Below, piece after piece: positions 8,785 through 16,198 of a DNA stretch of 53,138 nucleotides. The notes under the pieces were generated by a model, which was given only the letters and a program-made list of their open reading frames with translations, was not told the DNA's origin and did no database searches. Position 1 is the stretch's first letter. Each line of letters opens with the position of its first letter. The position numbers and the translations under genes were made by a program. This stretch comes from CAG-390 sp045546615 (GTDB lineage Bacteria > Bacillota > Clostridia > Oscillospirales > CAG-272): NCBI GenBank assembly GCA_045546615.1, contig JAZQDD010000022.1, positions 1 to 53,138 on the forward strand, written 5' to 3'.

Positions 8785-9672
8785 TCAAATGATCTCAACG
8801 CCGCAAGGCATTGTGGTGCATACCTCTGCAAAACTTACATGACCATCTTTGGATAACAGCGCTTTTGCCGCATACGCTTGCGCTTCGTTATCAAACACAC
8901 CAAAAACAGCCGTACCGCTTCCGCAGAGAAGCGCCCCCTGCGACAGAGCGCCAAGTCTGTCTTTTAAAGCTTTTGCGCTCGGCGCCAACCCATCAAGTGC
9001 CTGCTCAAAAATATTGTAAAATCCGCCTACTATGCCTATTTTGTCACCGTTTTTTACAGAAGCCAAAATATCGGCAGGCACCTTGGGAGAATAACCGCAA
9101 AAATCCGCATAACGAGAATCCAGCGCGGCATACGCCGCAGGCGTCGAGATTCCCTCTCTGCCCTTCGCGACAAGCACGTGCAGCTTCGGAACGGGAAGGT
9201 GTTCGAGGACAACGTCTCCTATACCGCCGACTCTTATGCATCCGCCGCGCACGCAAAACGGGATATCCGCGCCGACGGCCGCACCAAAAGCGCAAAGTTC
9301 ATCCGTGGAAAACGGCTCGCCAAGCAATTTGTTAAGCCCCACAAGCACAGCCGCTCCGTCGGCGCTTCCGCCTCCCATGCCCGCTTCGGTAGGTATGCGT
9401 TTTTGTATATCTATATGCACTCCCCGTGTATCAGCAGAAGCATCGAGCAGAAGGCGCGCTGTCTTGTATGCTATATTCCTCTTATCTGTAGGAACGCCGC
9501 TCGCATCCGAGGTAATGCTGATGCCGCCGTCGCTTATCGTGAGCGTAAGAGTATCGCAAAGCGATAGCGACATCATCAGCGAATCTATCTCGTGATATCC
9601 GTCAGCACGCTTTCTTGTTATCTCAAGAAAGGGATTTATTTTAGCATAGGCATTCAAAACGATCTTTTCCAT
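8785..9672 (-). CDS. ispE: 4-diphosphocytidyl-2-C-methyl-D-erythritol kinase
   Basis: A 295-residue GHMP kinase that phosphorylates CDP-methylerythritol, the fourth step of the MEP isoprenoid pathway. The ATP-binding GHMP motif is PTEAGMGGGSADGAA (94-108), the N-terminus has NAYAKIN with the conserved Lys11, and GADIPFCVRGG carries the catalytic aspartate. Length is normal for IspE (about 283-300). ATG 9672 follows a run of G (GGGGGG) serving as ribosome site. It has its own promoter at 9703-9731 and heads an operon with the ThrE-type exporter; no other MEP genes are nearby. It shows that this organism makes isoprenoids by the MEP route. Confidence 0.95.
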   Translation of the reverse strand: MEKIVLNAYAKINPFLEITRKRADGYHEIDSLMMSLSLCDTLTLTISDGGISITSDASGVPTDKRNIAYKTARLLLDASADTRGVHIDIQKRIPTEAGMGGGSADGAAVLVGLNKLLGEPFSTDELCAFGAAVGADIPFCVRGGCIRVGGIGDVVLEHLPVPKLHVLVAKGREGISTPAAYAALDSRYADFCGYSPKVPADILASVKNGDKIGIVGGFYNIFEQALDGLAPSAKALKDRLGALSQGALLCGSGTAVFGVFDNEAQAYAAKALLSKDGHVSFAEVCTTMPCGVEII

Positions 9673-9702
9673 ATTTTTGCCCCCCTTTCTTTATACTTTT
9701 AA

Positions 9703-9731
9703 ATCATAACATAAGTACAGCCGGAATGCAA
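9703..9731 (-). promoter_or_regulatory. ispE operon promoter
   Basis: Minus-strand TTGCAT (9731-9726), 17-bp spacer, TATGAT (9708-9703) with TGT just before the -10 box. It starts transcription about 30 bp upstream of the ispE ribosome site and is divergent from the htpG promoter. Confidence 0.7.
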
Positions 9732-9801
9732 GCACATTTTTTCATTAGTGACATATTTTTTAATTATTTTGACAATTTATTTTAATTATTTTATATCATC
9801 C

Positions 9802-9830
9802 TTGACAGAAAAAGAATAATTCTATATAAT
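9802..9830 (+). promoter_or_regulatory. htpG promoter, consensus sigma-A
   Basis: TTGACA at 9802-9807, a 17-bp spacer and TATAAT at 9825-9830 form a full consensus sigma-A promoter 47 bp before the htpG start. No CIRCE-type inverted repeat is visible around it, so control by HrcA is not supported. Confidence 0.88.
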
Positions 9831-9876
9831 TTAATACACATAAAGTTTCGCACAAAAAGCAAAAAAGGAGTCAGCT

Positions 9877-11721
9877 ATGGCAGAAAACACGAGCCGCAAG
9901 GGCGGCATTTCCGTAGAAACACAACATATTTTCCCGATAATCAAAAAATGGCTTTATTCCGACAAGGACATCTTCCTGCGCGAGATCGTTTCAAACGCTT
10001 CCGACGCCGTTACAAAGCTAAAGCGCCTCGCCTCTCTCGGTCACACCGAGCTTGAGGACGGTAAGGAGTTCCGCATAACAGTAAGCATTGACCGCGATGC
10101 GCGCACGATAACCGTAAGCGACAACGGAATCGGTATGACCGAGGATGAGCTTTCGCGCTACATCTGCTCTATCGCTCTTTCGGGCGCACTTGAATTCGTT
10201 GAAAAATACGAGGACGGCGACAAATCAGGCGGCATTATCGGACACTTCGGACTCGGCTTTTATTCCTCGTTCATGGTAAGCGACAGAGTCGAGCTTCACA
10301 CGCGTTCATATACGGGGGCTGATGCAGTTCATTGGAGTTGCGACGAGGGCGGCGAGTATGAAATTTCAACGTCTGACAAAGCGAGCCGCGGCACTTCCGT
10401 GATCATGCACATATCCGATGACGAGGACGAATATCTTGATGCTTCCAGAATCAAGGGGATATTGGACAAATATTGTGCTTTCATGCCTGTTCCGATTTAC
10501 TTTGAGTCCGCTGATGAGGAAAACGAAAGCAAGCAGATAAACGACACTCTTCCCCTTTGGGCAAAAAGCCCGTCGGAAATTTCCGATGAAGAATACAACG
10601 AGTTTTATCACAAGCTTTTCATGGATGCTGACGATCCGCTGTTCCACATTCACATAAACGCGGACTATCCGCTGAATTTCAAGGGTATTTTGTATTTCCC
10701 GCGCATCCGCAACGAGGCACAGTCACTCGAAGGCGAGGTAAAGCTGTTCTACAATCACGTTTTCGTCGCAGATAACATAAAGGAAGTTCTCCCCGATTAT
10801 CTGCTCATGCTCCGAGGTGCGCTTGACTGCCCCGAGCTTCCCCTTAACGTATCAAGAAGCTATCTGCAGGACAATGCCTACGTCAAGAAAATATCTCAAT
10901 ATATCGTTAAAAAGGTAGCGGATAAGCTGAATTCTCTCGCCCTCAACGACAGAGATAATTACGAAAAGCTGTATGCCGACATCAGAGTTTTCCTTGAATA
11001 TGCTTGTCTGCGGGAGAGAAAGTTCTATGACCGCGCAAAGGACAGTCTGCTGCTGCGCCTTACCGACGGCAGTTCGGTGACCTTCCCCGAGTATCTTGAC
11101 TCGGCAAAGGAAGCACATGAGGGTGTGATCTACTATGCAACCGACACCGCACTGCAATCGCAGTATATCTCAATGATGAGCAAGGAAAACATCAAGGTCG
11201 CTATTTTTGATCTCATGCTTGATACTCAATACATGAGCGCCATCGAGCAATACCGCGGTGACGTGAAATTCGTACGCGTTGACTCGGGAATCGCACCAGC
11301 CGTAAAGAGCGACGCCGAAAAGACCGAGATACCCGAAAACATTGTGACACTTTTCCGCACGATAGCCAAGGATGAAAAGCTGACCGTATCTGCAGAGACG
11401 CTCAAAAACGAGGACGTTCCCGCGCTTCTCTCCGTGAGCGAGGAGTCACGCAGGTTTGAGGATATGATGAGAATGTACGCCACTCCGGGAGCCGATCTTC
11501 CCGCATTCCCGCTTGACTACACGCTGACGCTCAACACTGCATCGCATCTGTATACAAAGCTCATCGACCTTATCGGCGATACAGAGGTAGCCGCCGACAG
11601 CAAGGCGTATACCTACGCTTCCTTTATTTATCAGCTTGCCCGTCTCTCGCAAAAGAAACTGAACGCCGACGAGCTTTCGGAGCTTCTTGCGGATGGATAC
11701 AAGCTGCTCGGAATGATATGA
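9877..11721 (+). CDS. htpG: Chaperone HtpG (bacterial Hsp90)
   Basis: A 614-residue Hsp90-family chaperone, close to the usual ~625. The GHKL ATPase pocket is complete: SNASDA (39-44) with the conserved Glu36/Asn40 pair, DNGIGM (82-87), and the lid-side glycine loop GHFGLGFYS (122-130). The middle domain contains PLNVSRSYLQD with the conserved catalytic arginine region, and the C-terminal dimerisation domain runs from about 500. It acts in the cytosol in client-protein folding under stress. ATG 9877 follows AAAAAAGGAG. It is cotranscribed with the TSCPD gene 8 bp downstream. Confidence 0.96.
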   Translation: MAENTSRKGGISVETQHIFPIIKKWLYSDKDIFLREIVSNASDAVTKLKRLASLGHTELEDGKEFRITVSIDRDARTITVSDNGIGMTEDELSRYICSIALSGALEFVEKYEDGDKSGGIIGHFGLGFYSSFMVSDRVELHTRSYTGADAVHWSCDEGGEYEISTSDKASRGTSVIMHISDDEDEYLDASRIKGILDKYCAFMPVPIYFESADEENESKQINDTLPLWAKSPSEISDEEYNEFYHKLFMDADDPLFHIHINADYPLNFKGILYFPRIRNEAQSLEGEVKLFYNHVFVADNIKEVLPDYLLMLRGALDCPELPLNVSRSYLQDNAYVKKISQYIVKKVADKLNSLALNDRDNYEKLYADIRVFLEYACLRERKFYDRAKDSLLLRLTDGSSVTFPEYLDSAKEAHEGVIYYATDTALQSQYISMMSKENIKVAIFDLMLDTQYMSAIEQYRGDVKFVRVDSGIAPAVKSDAEKTEIPENIVTLFRTIAKDEKLTVSAETLKNEDVPALLSVSEESRRFEDMMRMYATPGADLPAFPLDYTLTLNTASHLYTKLIDLIGDTEVAADSKAYTYASFIYQLARLSQKKLNADELSELLADGYKLLGMI

Positions 11722-11729
11722 GGTGAAAA

Positions 11730-11984
11730 ATGAAAACTCAAAAATATATGACGCGCGGCGTTTGCTCGCGCTCAATAACCGTAACACTCGCCGACGACGG
11801 CACTATTGAGAACGTAAAATTCGAGGGCGGATGCAGCGGCAACACGCAGGGGGTCGCCGCACTCGCTAAAGGTATGAAGCCCGAGGAAGCTATCGCCAGA
11901 CTTGAGGGTATAAAATGCGGATTTAAGCCCACTTCTTGCCCCGACCAGCTTGCCAAGGCACTACGACAAATGATCGAGGAATAA
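11730..11984 (+). CDS. TSCPD-domain protein (TIGR03905-like)
   Basis: An 84-residue protein consisting of a single TSCPD domain: CSGNTQG near the middle and the eponymous TSCPDQLAKAL at the C-terminus, with Cys36, Cys63 and Cys70 conserved in type. The same domain occurs at the C-terminus of adenosylcobalamin-dependent ribonucleotide reductase (NrdJ), where it is thought to bind metal. The stand-alone function is unknown; metal or Fe-S binding is the usual guess. GAGGTGAAAA precedes the ATG and only 8 bp separate it from htpG, so it belongs to the htpG operon. Confidence 0.87.
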   Translation: MKTQKYMTRGVCSRSITVTLADDGTIENVKFEGGCSGNTQGVAALAKGMKPEEAIARLEGIKCGFKPTSCPDQLAKALRQMIEE

Positions 11985-11989
11985 TTTTC

Positions 11990-12025
11990 AAAAGCCAAGC
12001 TGCCCGAGATGGCGGCTTGGCTTTT
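11990..12025 (+). terminator. Terminator of the htpG operon
   Basis: An inverted repeat AAAAGCCAAGC (11990-12000) / GCTTGGCTTTT (12015-12025), extended inward by TGCC/GGCG pairs. The A-tract and T-tract at the base make it potentially active in both directions. It begins 6 bp after the TSCPD stop codon. Confidence 0.85.
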
Positions 12026-12053
12026 AAAAATTAAGTAAAATGCAAAAAAGGTA

Positions 12054-12082
12054 TTGATTTTTCTCTTTCCGTATGCTATAAT
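12054..12082 (+). promoter_or_regulatory. Promoter of the tRNA-Val/tRNA-Ala operon
   Basis: TTGATT (12054-12059), a 17-bp spacer and TATAAT (12077-12082) with an extended TGC just before the -10 box. The distance to the first tRNA base is 18 bp. Confidence 0.8.
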
Positions 12083-12099
12083 ATAAAAGTAAAGTTTGC

Positions 12100-12176
12100 G
12101 GAGGCGTAGCTCAGTTGGTCAGAGCGCACGGTTCACATCCGTGAGGTCGAGAGTTCGAGCCTCCCCGTCTCCACCA
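12100..12176 (+). tRNA. tRNA-Val (anticodon CAC)
   Basis: A complete cloverleaf with encoded CCA: acceptor GGAGGCG pairs with CGTCTCC (one G-U), anticodon stem CACGG/CCGTG with loop TTCACAT, so the anticodon is CAC (12134-12136) and reads GUG. The T-stem GAGAG/CTCCC contains one A-C mismatch (12150 with 12164). It is cotranscribed with tRNA-Ala 12 bp downstream. Confidence 0.93.
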
Positions 12177-12188
12177 TACATATTATCC

Positions 12189-12264
12189 GGGGCATTAGCG
12201 CAGCTGGGAGCGCACAACACTGGCAGTGTTGGGGTCAGGGGTTCGAATCCCCTATGCTCCACCA
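12189..12264 (+). tRNA. tRNA-Ala (anticodon GGC)
   Basis: A complete cloverleaf with encoded CCA: acceptor GGGGCAT pairs with ATGCTCC (one G-T), anticodon stem CAACA/TGTTG with loop CTGGCAG, anticodon GGC (12222-12224), reading GCC/GCU. The T-arm AGGGG-TTCGAAT-CCCCT is perfect. Its last ~20 bases are repeated, slightly altered upstream of that point, at the end of each of the four 164-bp repeats that follow. Confidence 0.95.
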
Positions 12265-12302
12265 AAAAGGAAGCATCAGGTTTTGCCTGATGCTTTCTTT
12301 TT
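12264..12302 (+). terminator. Terminator directly after tRNA-Ala (first of four similar ones)
   Basis: AAAAAGGAAGCATCAGG pairs with CCTGATGCTTTCTTTTT around a short loop, starting on the final A of the tRNA CCA. Near-identical hairpins begin each later repeat (about 12428, 12592 and 12756), so read-through transcripts meet a terminator after every tRNA-like 3' end. Confidence 0.85.
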
Positions 12303-12920
12303 GCTGAACAATACTGAGAAGCCCTCTCAAATTGCGTAGCAATTTGAATATAGCTCGCGGAGCTGTTGCTAACGCATTCCGCCCAATGGCGCGCGAGCTT
12401 TGGGTTCTGAATCCCCTATGCTCCACCAAAAAGAAAGCATCAGGCTTTGTCTGATGCTTCCTTTTTGCTGAACAATACTGAGAAGCCCTCTCAAATTGCG
12501 TAGCAATTTGAATATAGCTCGCGGAGCTGTTGCTAACGCATTCCGCCCAATGGCGTGCGAGCTTTGGGTTCTGAATCCCCTATGCTCCACCAAAAAGGAA
12601 GCATCAGGCTTTGCCTGATGCTTCCTTTTTGATGAACAATACTGAGAAGCCCTCTCAAATTGCGTAGCAATTTGAATATAGCTCGCGGAGCTGCTGCTAA
12701 CGCATTCCGCACAATGGCGCGCGAGCTTTGGGTTCTGAATCCCCTATGCTCCACCAAAAAGGAAGCATCAGGCTTTGCCTGATGCTTCCTTTTTCCTGAA
12801 CTATACTGAGAAGCCCTCTCAAATTGCGTAGCAATTTGATTATAGCTCGCGTAGCACTCGCGAACGAGAACCGCCGCATTACGCGCGAGCTTTGGGTTCT
12901 GAATCCCCTATGCTCCACCA
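12265..12920 (+). repeat. Four tandem 164-bp repeats ending in tRNA-Ala 3' ends
   Basis: Units 12265-12428, 12429-12592, 12593-12756 and 12757-12920 have an exact 164-bp period. Each contains, in order: a terminator hairpin, a perfect hairpin TCAAATTGC-gta-GCAATTTGA (12327-12347 in unit 1), a larger arm pair AGCTCGCG...CGCGAGCT, and a tRNA-Ala-like tail reading GAATCCCCTATGCTCCACCA. In the copies the T-loop is altered (GGGTTCTGAAT instead of GGGGTTCGAAT) and no 5' tRNA half exists, so they are not functional tRNAs. Units 1-3 differ by only a few bases; unit 4 has a replaced ~30-nt interior between conserved GCTCGCG and CGCGAGC arms. Short minus-strand reading frames of 64-77 codons across the units are by-products of the repeat, not credible genes. 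The layout resembles the E. coli tyrT distal repeats that carry the last 19 bp of tRNA-Tyr. Confidence 0.93.
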
Positions 12921-12928
12921 GAACAAGC

Positions 12929-12974
12929 AAATCCGAACTGTTTCGTTACGACGTAACTGTTCGGATTTCTTTTT
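12929..12974 (+). terminator. Terminator closing the tRNA repeat array
   Basis: AAATCCGAAC (12929-12938) pairs with GTTCGGATTT (12959-12968), enclosing a second small hairpin GTTAC/GTAAC, followed by CTTTTTT. It differs in sequence from the terminators inside the repeats and marks the end of the array. Confidence 0.82.
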
Positions 12975-13072
12975 TACTTTGATTATCCATATTAGCTGAT
13001 ACCGTCGAAAGTGACCAAACGGTTGCTCTCGGCGATAACTTTACTTAATCACGTTCTCAGGTGCTTCTATAA
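12975..13072. other. Gene-free stretch before the remnant reading frame
   Basis: No start codon with a ribosome site, tRNA or clear hairpin is seen here. The only detail is that TGATACCGTC at about 12999 echoes TAATACCGTC at the 3' end of the following remnant, perhaps a decayed duplicate. A second gene-free piece, 13283-13439, is likewise AT-rich and holds nothing recognisable before the rsmE promoter. Confidence 0.5.
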
Positions 13073-13282
13073 CTAATACCGTCTTGCACGTCGTTCTCCG
13101 CCCCAAGCATACTTTGAGAACGGATCATTCTCCCACTTAAAATCCATTACATAGCGTGTTCCTTGCGCGTTCCAACTGCCGCCATCCGGTCTTTCGGGAT
13201 AAATTTCGTTCGTATCCACAATTCTTTTGACCGCTTGGTTCGTTAGCCTCGCCCATCCCCCTGATATAATGACAATGATTCG
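13073..13282 (-). pseudogene. Fragment of a protein-coding gene (C-terminal remnant)
   Basis: On the minus strand one frame is open for 69 codons between a TAG (13285-13283) and a TAG (13075-13073). It reads as a protein-like, aromatic-rich sequence that includes YPERPDGGSW, RYVMDFKWENDPF and ends AWGGERRARRY. There is no ATG, and the only internal GTG (13219) lacks a ribosome site. The codon pattern and composition look coding rather than random, so I take it as the surviving C-terminal part of a gene whose front is gone. The family is not recognised. It lies just beyond the tRNA repeat array, a common place for decayed integrated elements. Confidence 0.4.
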
Positions 13283-13439
13283 CTATGTAAAAAAGCACAA
13301 AGATAAATATAAAAATACCTCAAGTAAGCTTTTAGATTTATGTCACCCCGCCGGGCTTTTCGTTCTTTAGTATTTTTTGGCATACATATTTCTTCACAAA
13401 AAGTTCACCAAAAGGGAGCGAGGAAATCGCCTTGTGTGA

Positions 13440-13468
13440 TTGACTTTTTACCTATAATATAGTATAAT
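13440..13468 (+). promoter_or_regulatory. rsmE promoter
   Basis: TTGACT (13440-13445), 17-bp spacer and TATAAT (13463-13468), 38 bp before the rsmE start. Confidence 0.82.
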
Positions 13469-13506
13469 ATTGCTGTTAATTAAATTTTGCAAACGGAGGG
13501 AGTATT

Positions 13507-14250
13507 ATGCCCCGTTTTTTTGTGGACAAAAACAATATAGATCTTGACAAAGATGTAATAACCATAGACGGAGAGGACGCCCATCACATAGCACGTTCTC
13601 TGCGCATGGCTGTGGGAGAGCTGATAACGGTTTGCGACGGAAACGGAACTGATTACGTTTGCCGTCTTGATCAAATTCGCGACAGCGGCTCGCTTTGTAA
13701 TATATTATCCAGCGCACCGTCTCTTGCCGAGTCTCCGTGCCAAATAAGCGTTTATCAGGCACTTGTTAAGGGGGACAGAATGGATACCGCTATCCAAAAA
13801 AGCGTTGAGTTTGGCGCATATGAGATATGTCCGTTCGAGGCATCACGCTGTATTGTAAAAAGCAAGGCGGATGACGCCGCAAAAAACTCAAGACGCGAAA
13901 AAATAGCACTTGAAGCAGCCAAGCAATGCGGCAGAGGAATCATTCCGCAAGTACATCCTGTTATGGGATTTACAAAGATGCTATCTGCAGCTTCAGCCGC
14001 GGAACTTGCCATTTTCTGTTACGAGGACGAGCATACATTAAAACTCGGCACTCTGCTCTGCTCATTTTCCACGCCCCCCAAGAGCGTTGCAATAGTCATA
14101 GGGCCCGAAGGCGGCTTTTCTCCCGACGAGGCAAGACTCGCTACGAAAGCGGGACTGCATTCGGTCAGCCTTGGCACTCGCATACTCCGAACAGAGAGCG
14201 CAGCCGCATTCGCACTCGCCTGCATCGCAGAAGAATTTGAGCTAAAATAA
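13507..14250 (+). CDS. rsmE: 16S rRNA (uracil-1498-N3)-methyltransferase RsmE
   Basis: A 247-residue SPOUT methyltransferase that methylates U1498 of 16S rRNA. The N-terminal PUA-like part begins MPRFFVDKN and includes GEDAHHIARSLRM; the knotted SAM site is shown by VIGPEGGFSPDE and LGTRILRTESAAAFAL, both diagnostic of RsmE. Length is normal. The ATG at 13507 is preceded by GGAGGG. It stands alone between its own promoter and the promoter of the next operon; in many Bacillota it follows prmA, which is absent here. Confidence 0.95.
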   Translation: MPRFFVDKNNIDLDKDVITIDGEDAHHIARSLRMAVGELITVCDGNGTDYVCRLDQIRDSGSLCNILSSAPSLAESPCQISVYQALVKGDRMDTAIQKSVEFGAYEICPFEASRCIVKSKADDAAKNSRREKIALEAAKQCGRGIIPQVHPVMGFTKMLSAASAAELAIFCYEDEHTLKLGTLLCSFSTPPKSVAIVIGPEGGFSPDEARLATKAGLHSVSLGTRILRTESAAAFALACIAEEFELK

Positions 14251-14333
14251 GCCTTAAATGCCTATTTTTATTTTGTTTCGGAATTATTTACAAAATAATA
14301 GCTACAAAATTAGAAATAATATTCAAAAACCTA

Positions 14334-14362
14334 TTGAAATTCTACAAATTTTATTGTAAAAT
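14334..14362 (+). promoter_or_regulatory. Promoter of the regulator-ftsEX operon
   Basis: TTGAAA (14334-14339), 17-bp spacer and TAAAAT (14357-14362) preceded by TTG, about 50 bp before the first start codon. The intergenic stretch 14251-14412 contains no other recognisable element. Confidence 0.65.
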
Positions 14363-14412
14363 ATAGGACAGTATACACAAAACAACTAACTATCAGAATC
14401 AGGAGTATAAAA

Positions 14413-15504
14413 ATGTCCAACAGATTGTTTCAAGGCGTAATCCACCAAATGAAGGATACGATAGATCGCACCATCGGTGTTATTGACGAGAATGGTATCA
14501 TTATCGCTTGCTCGGAGCTTGCCAAGATCGGTGAGGCGCGTCTCGGTGTCCGTGATGAGATCATTTATTCCGTTTCACCCGAGGTATACCGCAAAAACGG
14601 TGTTACTTATCGCTCCATCGGACACGGTATCAAGGCTGAATATATAGTCTTTGTTGAGGGCGAGGATCAGCTTGCGGAAATAATTTCCAAGACGCTGTCT
14701 ATTTCCTTCACCAACATGAAAAATCTTTACGATGAAAAATACGACAAGGGCTCTTTTATAAAGAACATAATCCTTGACAACATCCTCCCCAGCGACGTTT
14801 ACATCAAGTCCAAGGAGCTTCATTTCAACACAGACGAGAGCCGCGTAGTATTTCTTATCAAATTCTACGGTAAGACCGATATGATGCCCTTTGAAATGCT
14901 CCAGAATATGTTCCCCGACAAGTCCCACGATTACATTATCAGCGTGGGGGACAGGGACGTTGTTCTTGTTAAGGACGTAAAGAACGGCACGGACTGCCGT
15001 GAAAATGAAAAGACCGCAACCAAGATAGCAGACACGCTCAGCTCCGAGTTCTTTGCCAAGGTCTCCATCGGTATTTCCACCGTTGTCAGCAATATAAAAG
15101 ATCTTGCCAATGCATATAAAGAAGCTCAGGTCGCGCTGGACGTCGGCAAGGTATTTGAAACCGAAAAGAATATAATAAGCTATGAAAACCTCGGAATCGG
15201 ACGCCTGATATATCAGCTTCCCACCACCCTTTGCGAGATGTTCCTCTCTGAGGTATTCAAAAACGGCAGCCTCGATTCTCTCGACCAAGAAACACTTATG
15301 ACCATACAGGCCTTCTTTGAAAACAATCTTAACGTTTCCGAAACATCCAGAAAGCTGTTTGTTCACAGAAACACTCTCGTTTACCGCCTTGAAAAGATCC
15401 GTAAGCTCACAGGGCTCGATCTTCGCGAATTTGAGCACGCCATAACCTTCAAAGTGGCGCTCATGGTTAAAAAATATCTCTCTACAAAACCCGTAAAATA
15501 TTGA
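14413..15504 (+). CDS. PucR/CdaR-type transcriptional regulator
   Basis: A 363-residue regulator. The N-terminal ~120 residues look like a CdaR/sugar-diacid-type sensory domain (GVIDENGIIIACSE), a GGDEF-like middle segment follows (KVSIGIST...AYKEAQVAL), and the C-terminal ~60 residues form the PucR-type helix-turn-helix: FFENNLNVSETSRKLFVHRN followed by TLVYRLEKIRKLTG. No signal peptide is present. The effector is unknown; relatives respond to small metabolites. It ends 4 bp before ftsE, so it either regulates this division operon or is simply carried on the same transcript. Confidence 0.82.
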   Translation: MSNRLFQGVIHQMKDTIDRTIGVIDENGIIIACSELAKIGEARLGVRDEIIYSVSPEVYRKNGVTYRSIGHGIKAEYIVFVEGEDQLAEIISKTLSISFTNMKNLYDEKYDKGSFIKNIILDNILPSDVYIKSKELHFNTDESRVVFLIKFYGKTDMMPFEMLQNMFPDKSHDYIISVGDRDVVLVKDVKNGTDCRENEKTATKIADTLSSEFFAKVSIGISTVVSNIKDLANAYKEAQVALDVGKVFETEKNIISYENLGIGRLIYQLPTTLCEMFLSEVFKNGSLDSLDQETLMTIQAFFENNLNVSETSRKLFVHRNTLVYRLEKIRKLTGLDLREFEHAITFKVALMVKKYLSTKPVKY

Positions 15505-15508
15505 TAAA

Positions 15509-16198
15509 ATGATTGAATTTATTGATGTAAGAAAAGAATATTCCGACACCTCCGCACTTGACGAAGTATCTTTCCGCATTGAAGACGGTGAATTCGTTTT
15601 CATAATCGGACACTCGGGAGCAGGAAAAACGACGCTTACAAAATTGCTTTTACTGCAAGAGAAAATAAGCTCCGGCTCCATAATGGTAAACGGAACTGAT
15701 GTTACCAAGCTCCCCGATCGTTCCATTCCATATTATAGGCGCACATTAGGAACGGTTTTTCAGGATTTTCGTCTTTTTAAGGACAAAACTGCCTACGAAA
15801 ACGTTGCATTCGCCATGCGCGCCGTCGGCACTCCCGGCAAGGAAATACGCGCCCGCGTACCTGCACTGCTTAAAATAGTTTCTATGGAAGAAAAGGCAAA
15901 ACACTTCCCTTCCGAGCTTTCGGGCGGTGAGCAACAGCGCGTTGCACTTGCACGCGCCCTTGCCAATAACCCCGATATAATAATTGCCGATGAGCCAACG
16001 GGAAACATTGACCCCGCAATGAGTAAGATAATTATGAATATGCTCCTTAAAATAAACCAAAAACTCGGCAAAACCGTTATAGTAGTTACTCATGACAACA
16101 GCTTTGTAGACAAGCTTGGTCAACGTGTTATTACTATTAAAAACGGCAGAGTTGCTTCCGATATTCCTGCTACGGCAAAAGGGGGATACGATGAATAA
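15509..16198 (+). CDS. ftsE: Cell-division ATP-binding protein FtsE
   Basis: A 229-residue ABC ATPase that with FtsX controls peptidoglycan hydrolases at the division septum. Walker A is GHSGAGKTT (34-42), the signature LSGGEQQ is at 137-143, and Walker B ends IADEPTGNID (159-168). FtsE-typical GTVFQDFRLF follows residue 80. No good ribosome site precedes ATG 15509, and translation probably depends on coupling to the regulator gene 4 bp upstream. The stop lies 8 bp inside ftsX. Confidence 0.94.
   Translation: MIEFIDVRKEYSDTSALDEVSFRIEDGEFVFIIGHSGAGKTTLTKLLLLQEKISSGSIMVNGTDVTKLPDRSIPYYRRTLGTVFQDFRLFKDKTAYENVAFAMRAVGTPGKEIRARVPALLKIVSMEEKAKHFPSELSGGEQQRVALARALANNPDIIIADEPTGNIDPAMSKIIMNMLLKINQKLGKTVIVVTHDNSFVDKLGQRVITIKNGRVASDIPATAKGGYDE

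Noticed and set aside
9780..9876. A heat-shock CIRCE operator at htpG
   Set aside because: No TTAGCACTC-type inverted repeat is present; only a consensus sigma-A promoter is seen.
12408..12428. Additional tRNA genes at the repeated tRNA-Ala ends
   Set aside because: Only the T-arm and acceptor 3' strand are present, and the T-loop has an extra base; no D-arm or anticodon arm exists upstream.
12245..12920. CRISPR array
   Set aside because: The period is 164 bp with the whole unit conserved; there are no variable spacers and no cas genes.
12235..12930. Four similar 64-77-codon minus-strand frames across the tRNA repeats
   Set aside because: They repeat only because the DNA is a tandem array, run antisense through a tRNA end and terminator hairpins, and lack ribosome sites. 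Similar spurious frames are often annotated near tRNA genes.
14575..15726. A 383-codon minus-strand frame opposite the PucR-type regulator and ftsE
   Set aside because: It spans the border of two genuine plus-strand genes and shows no domain; codon bias of the plus strand produces it.
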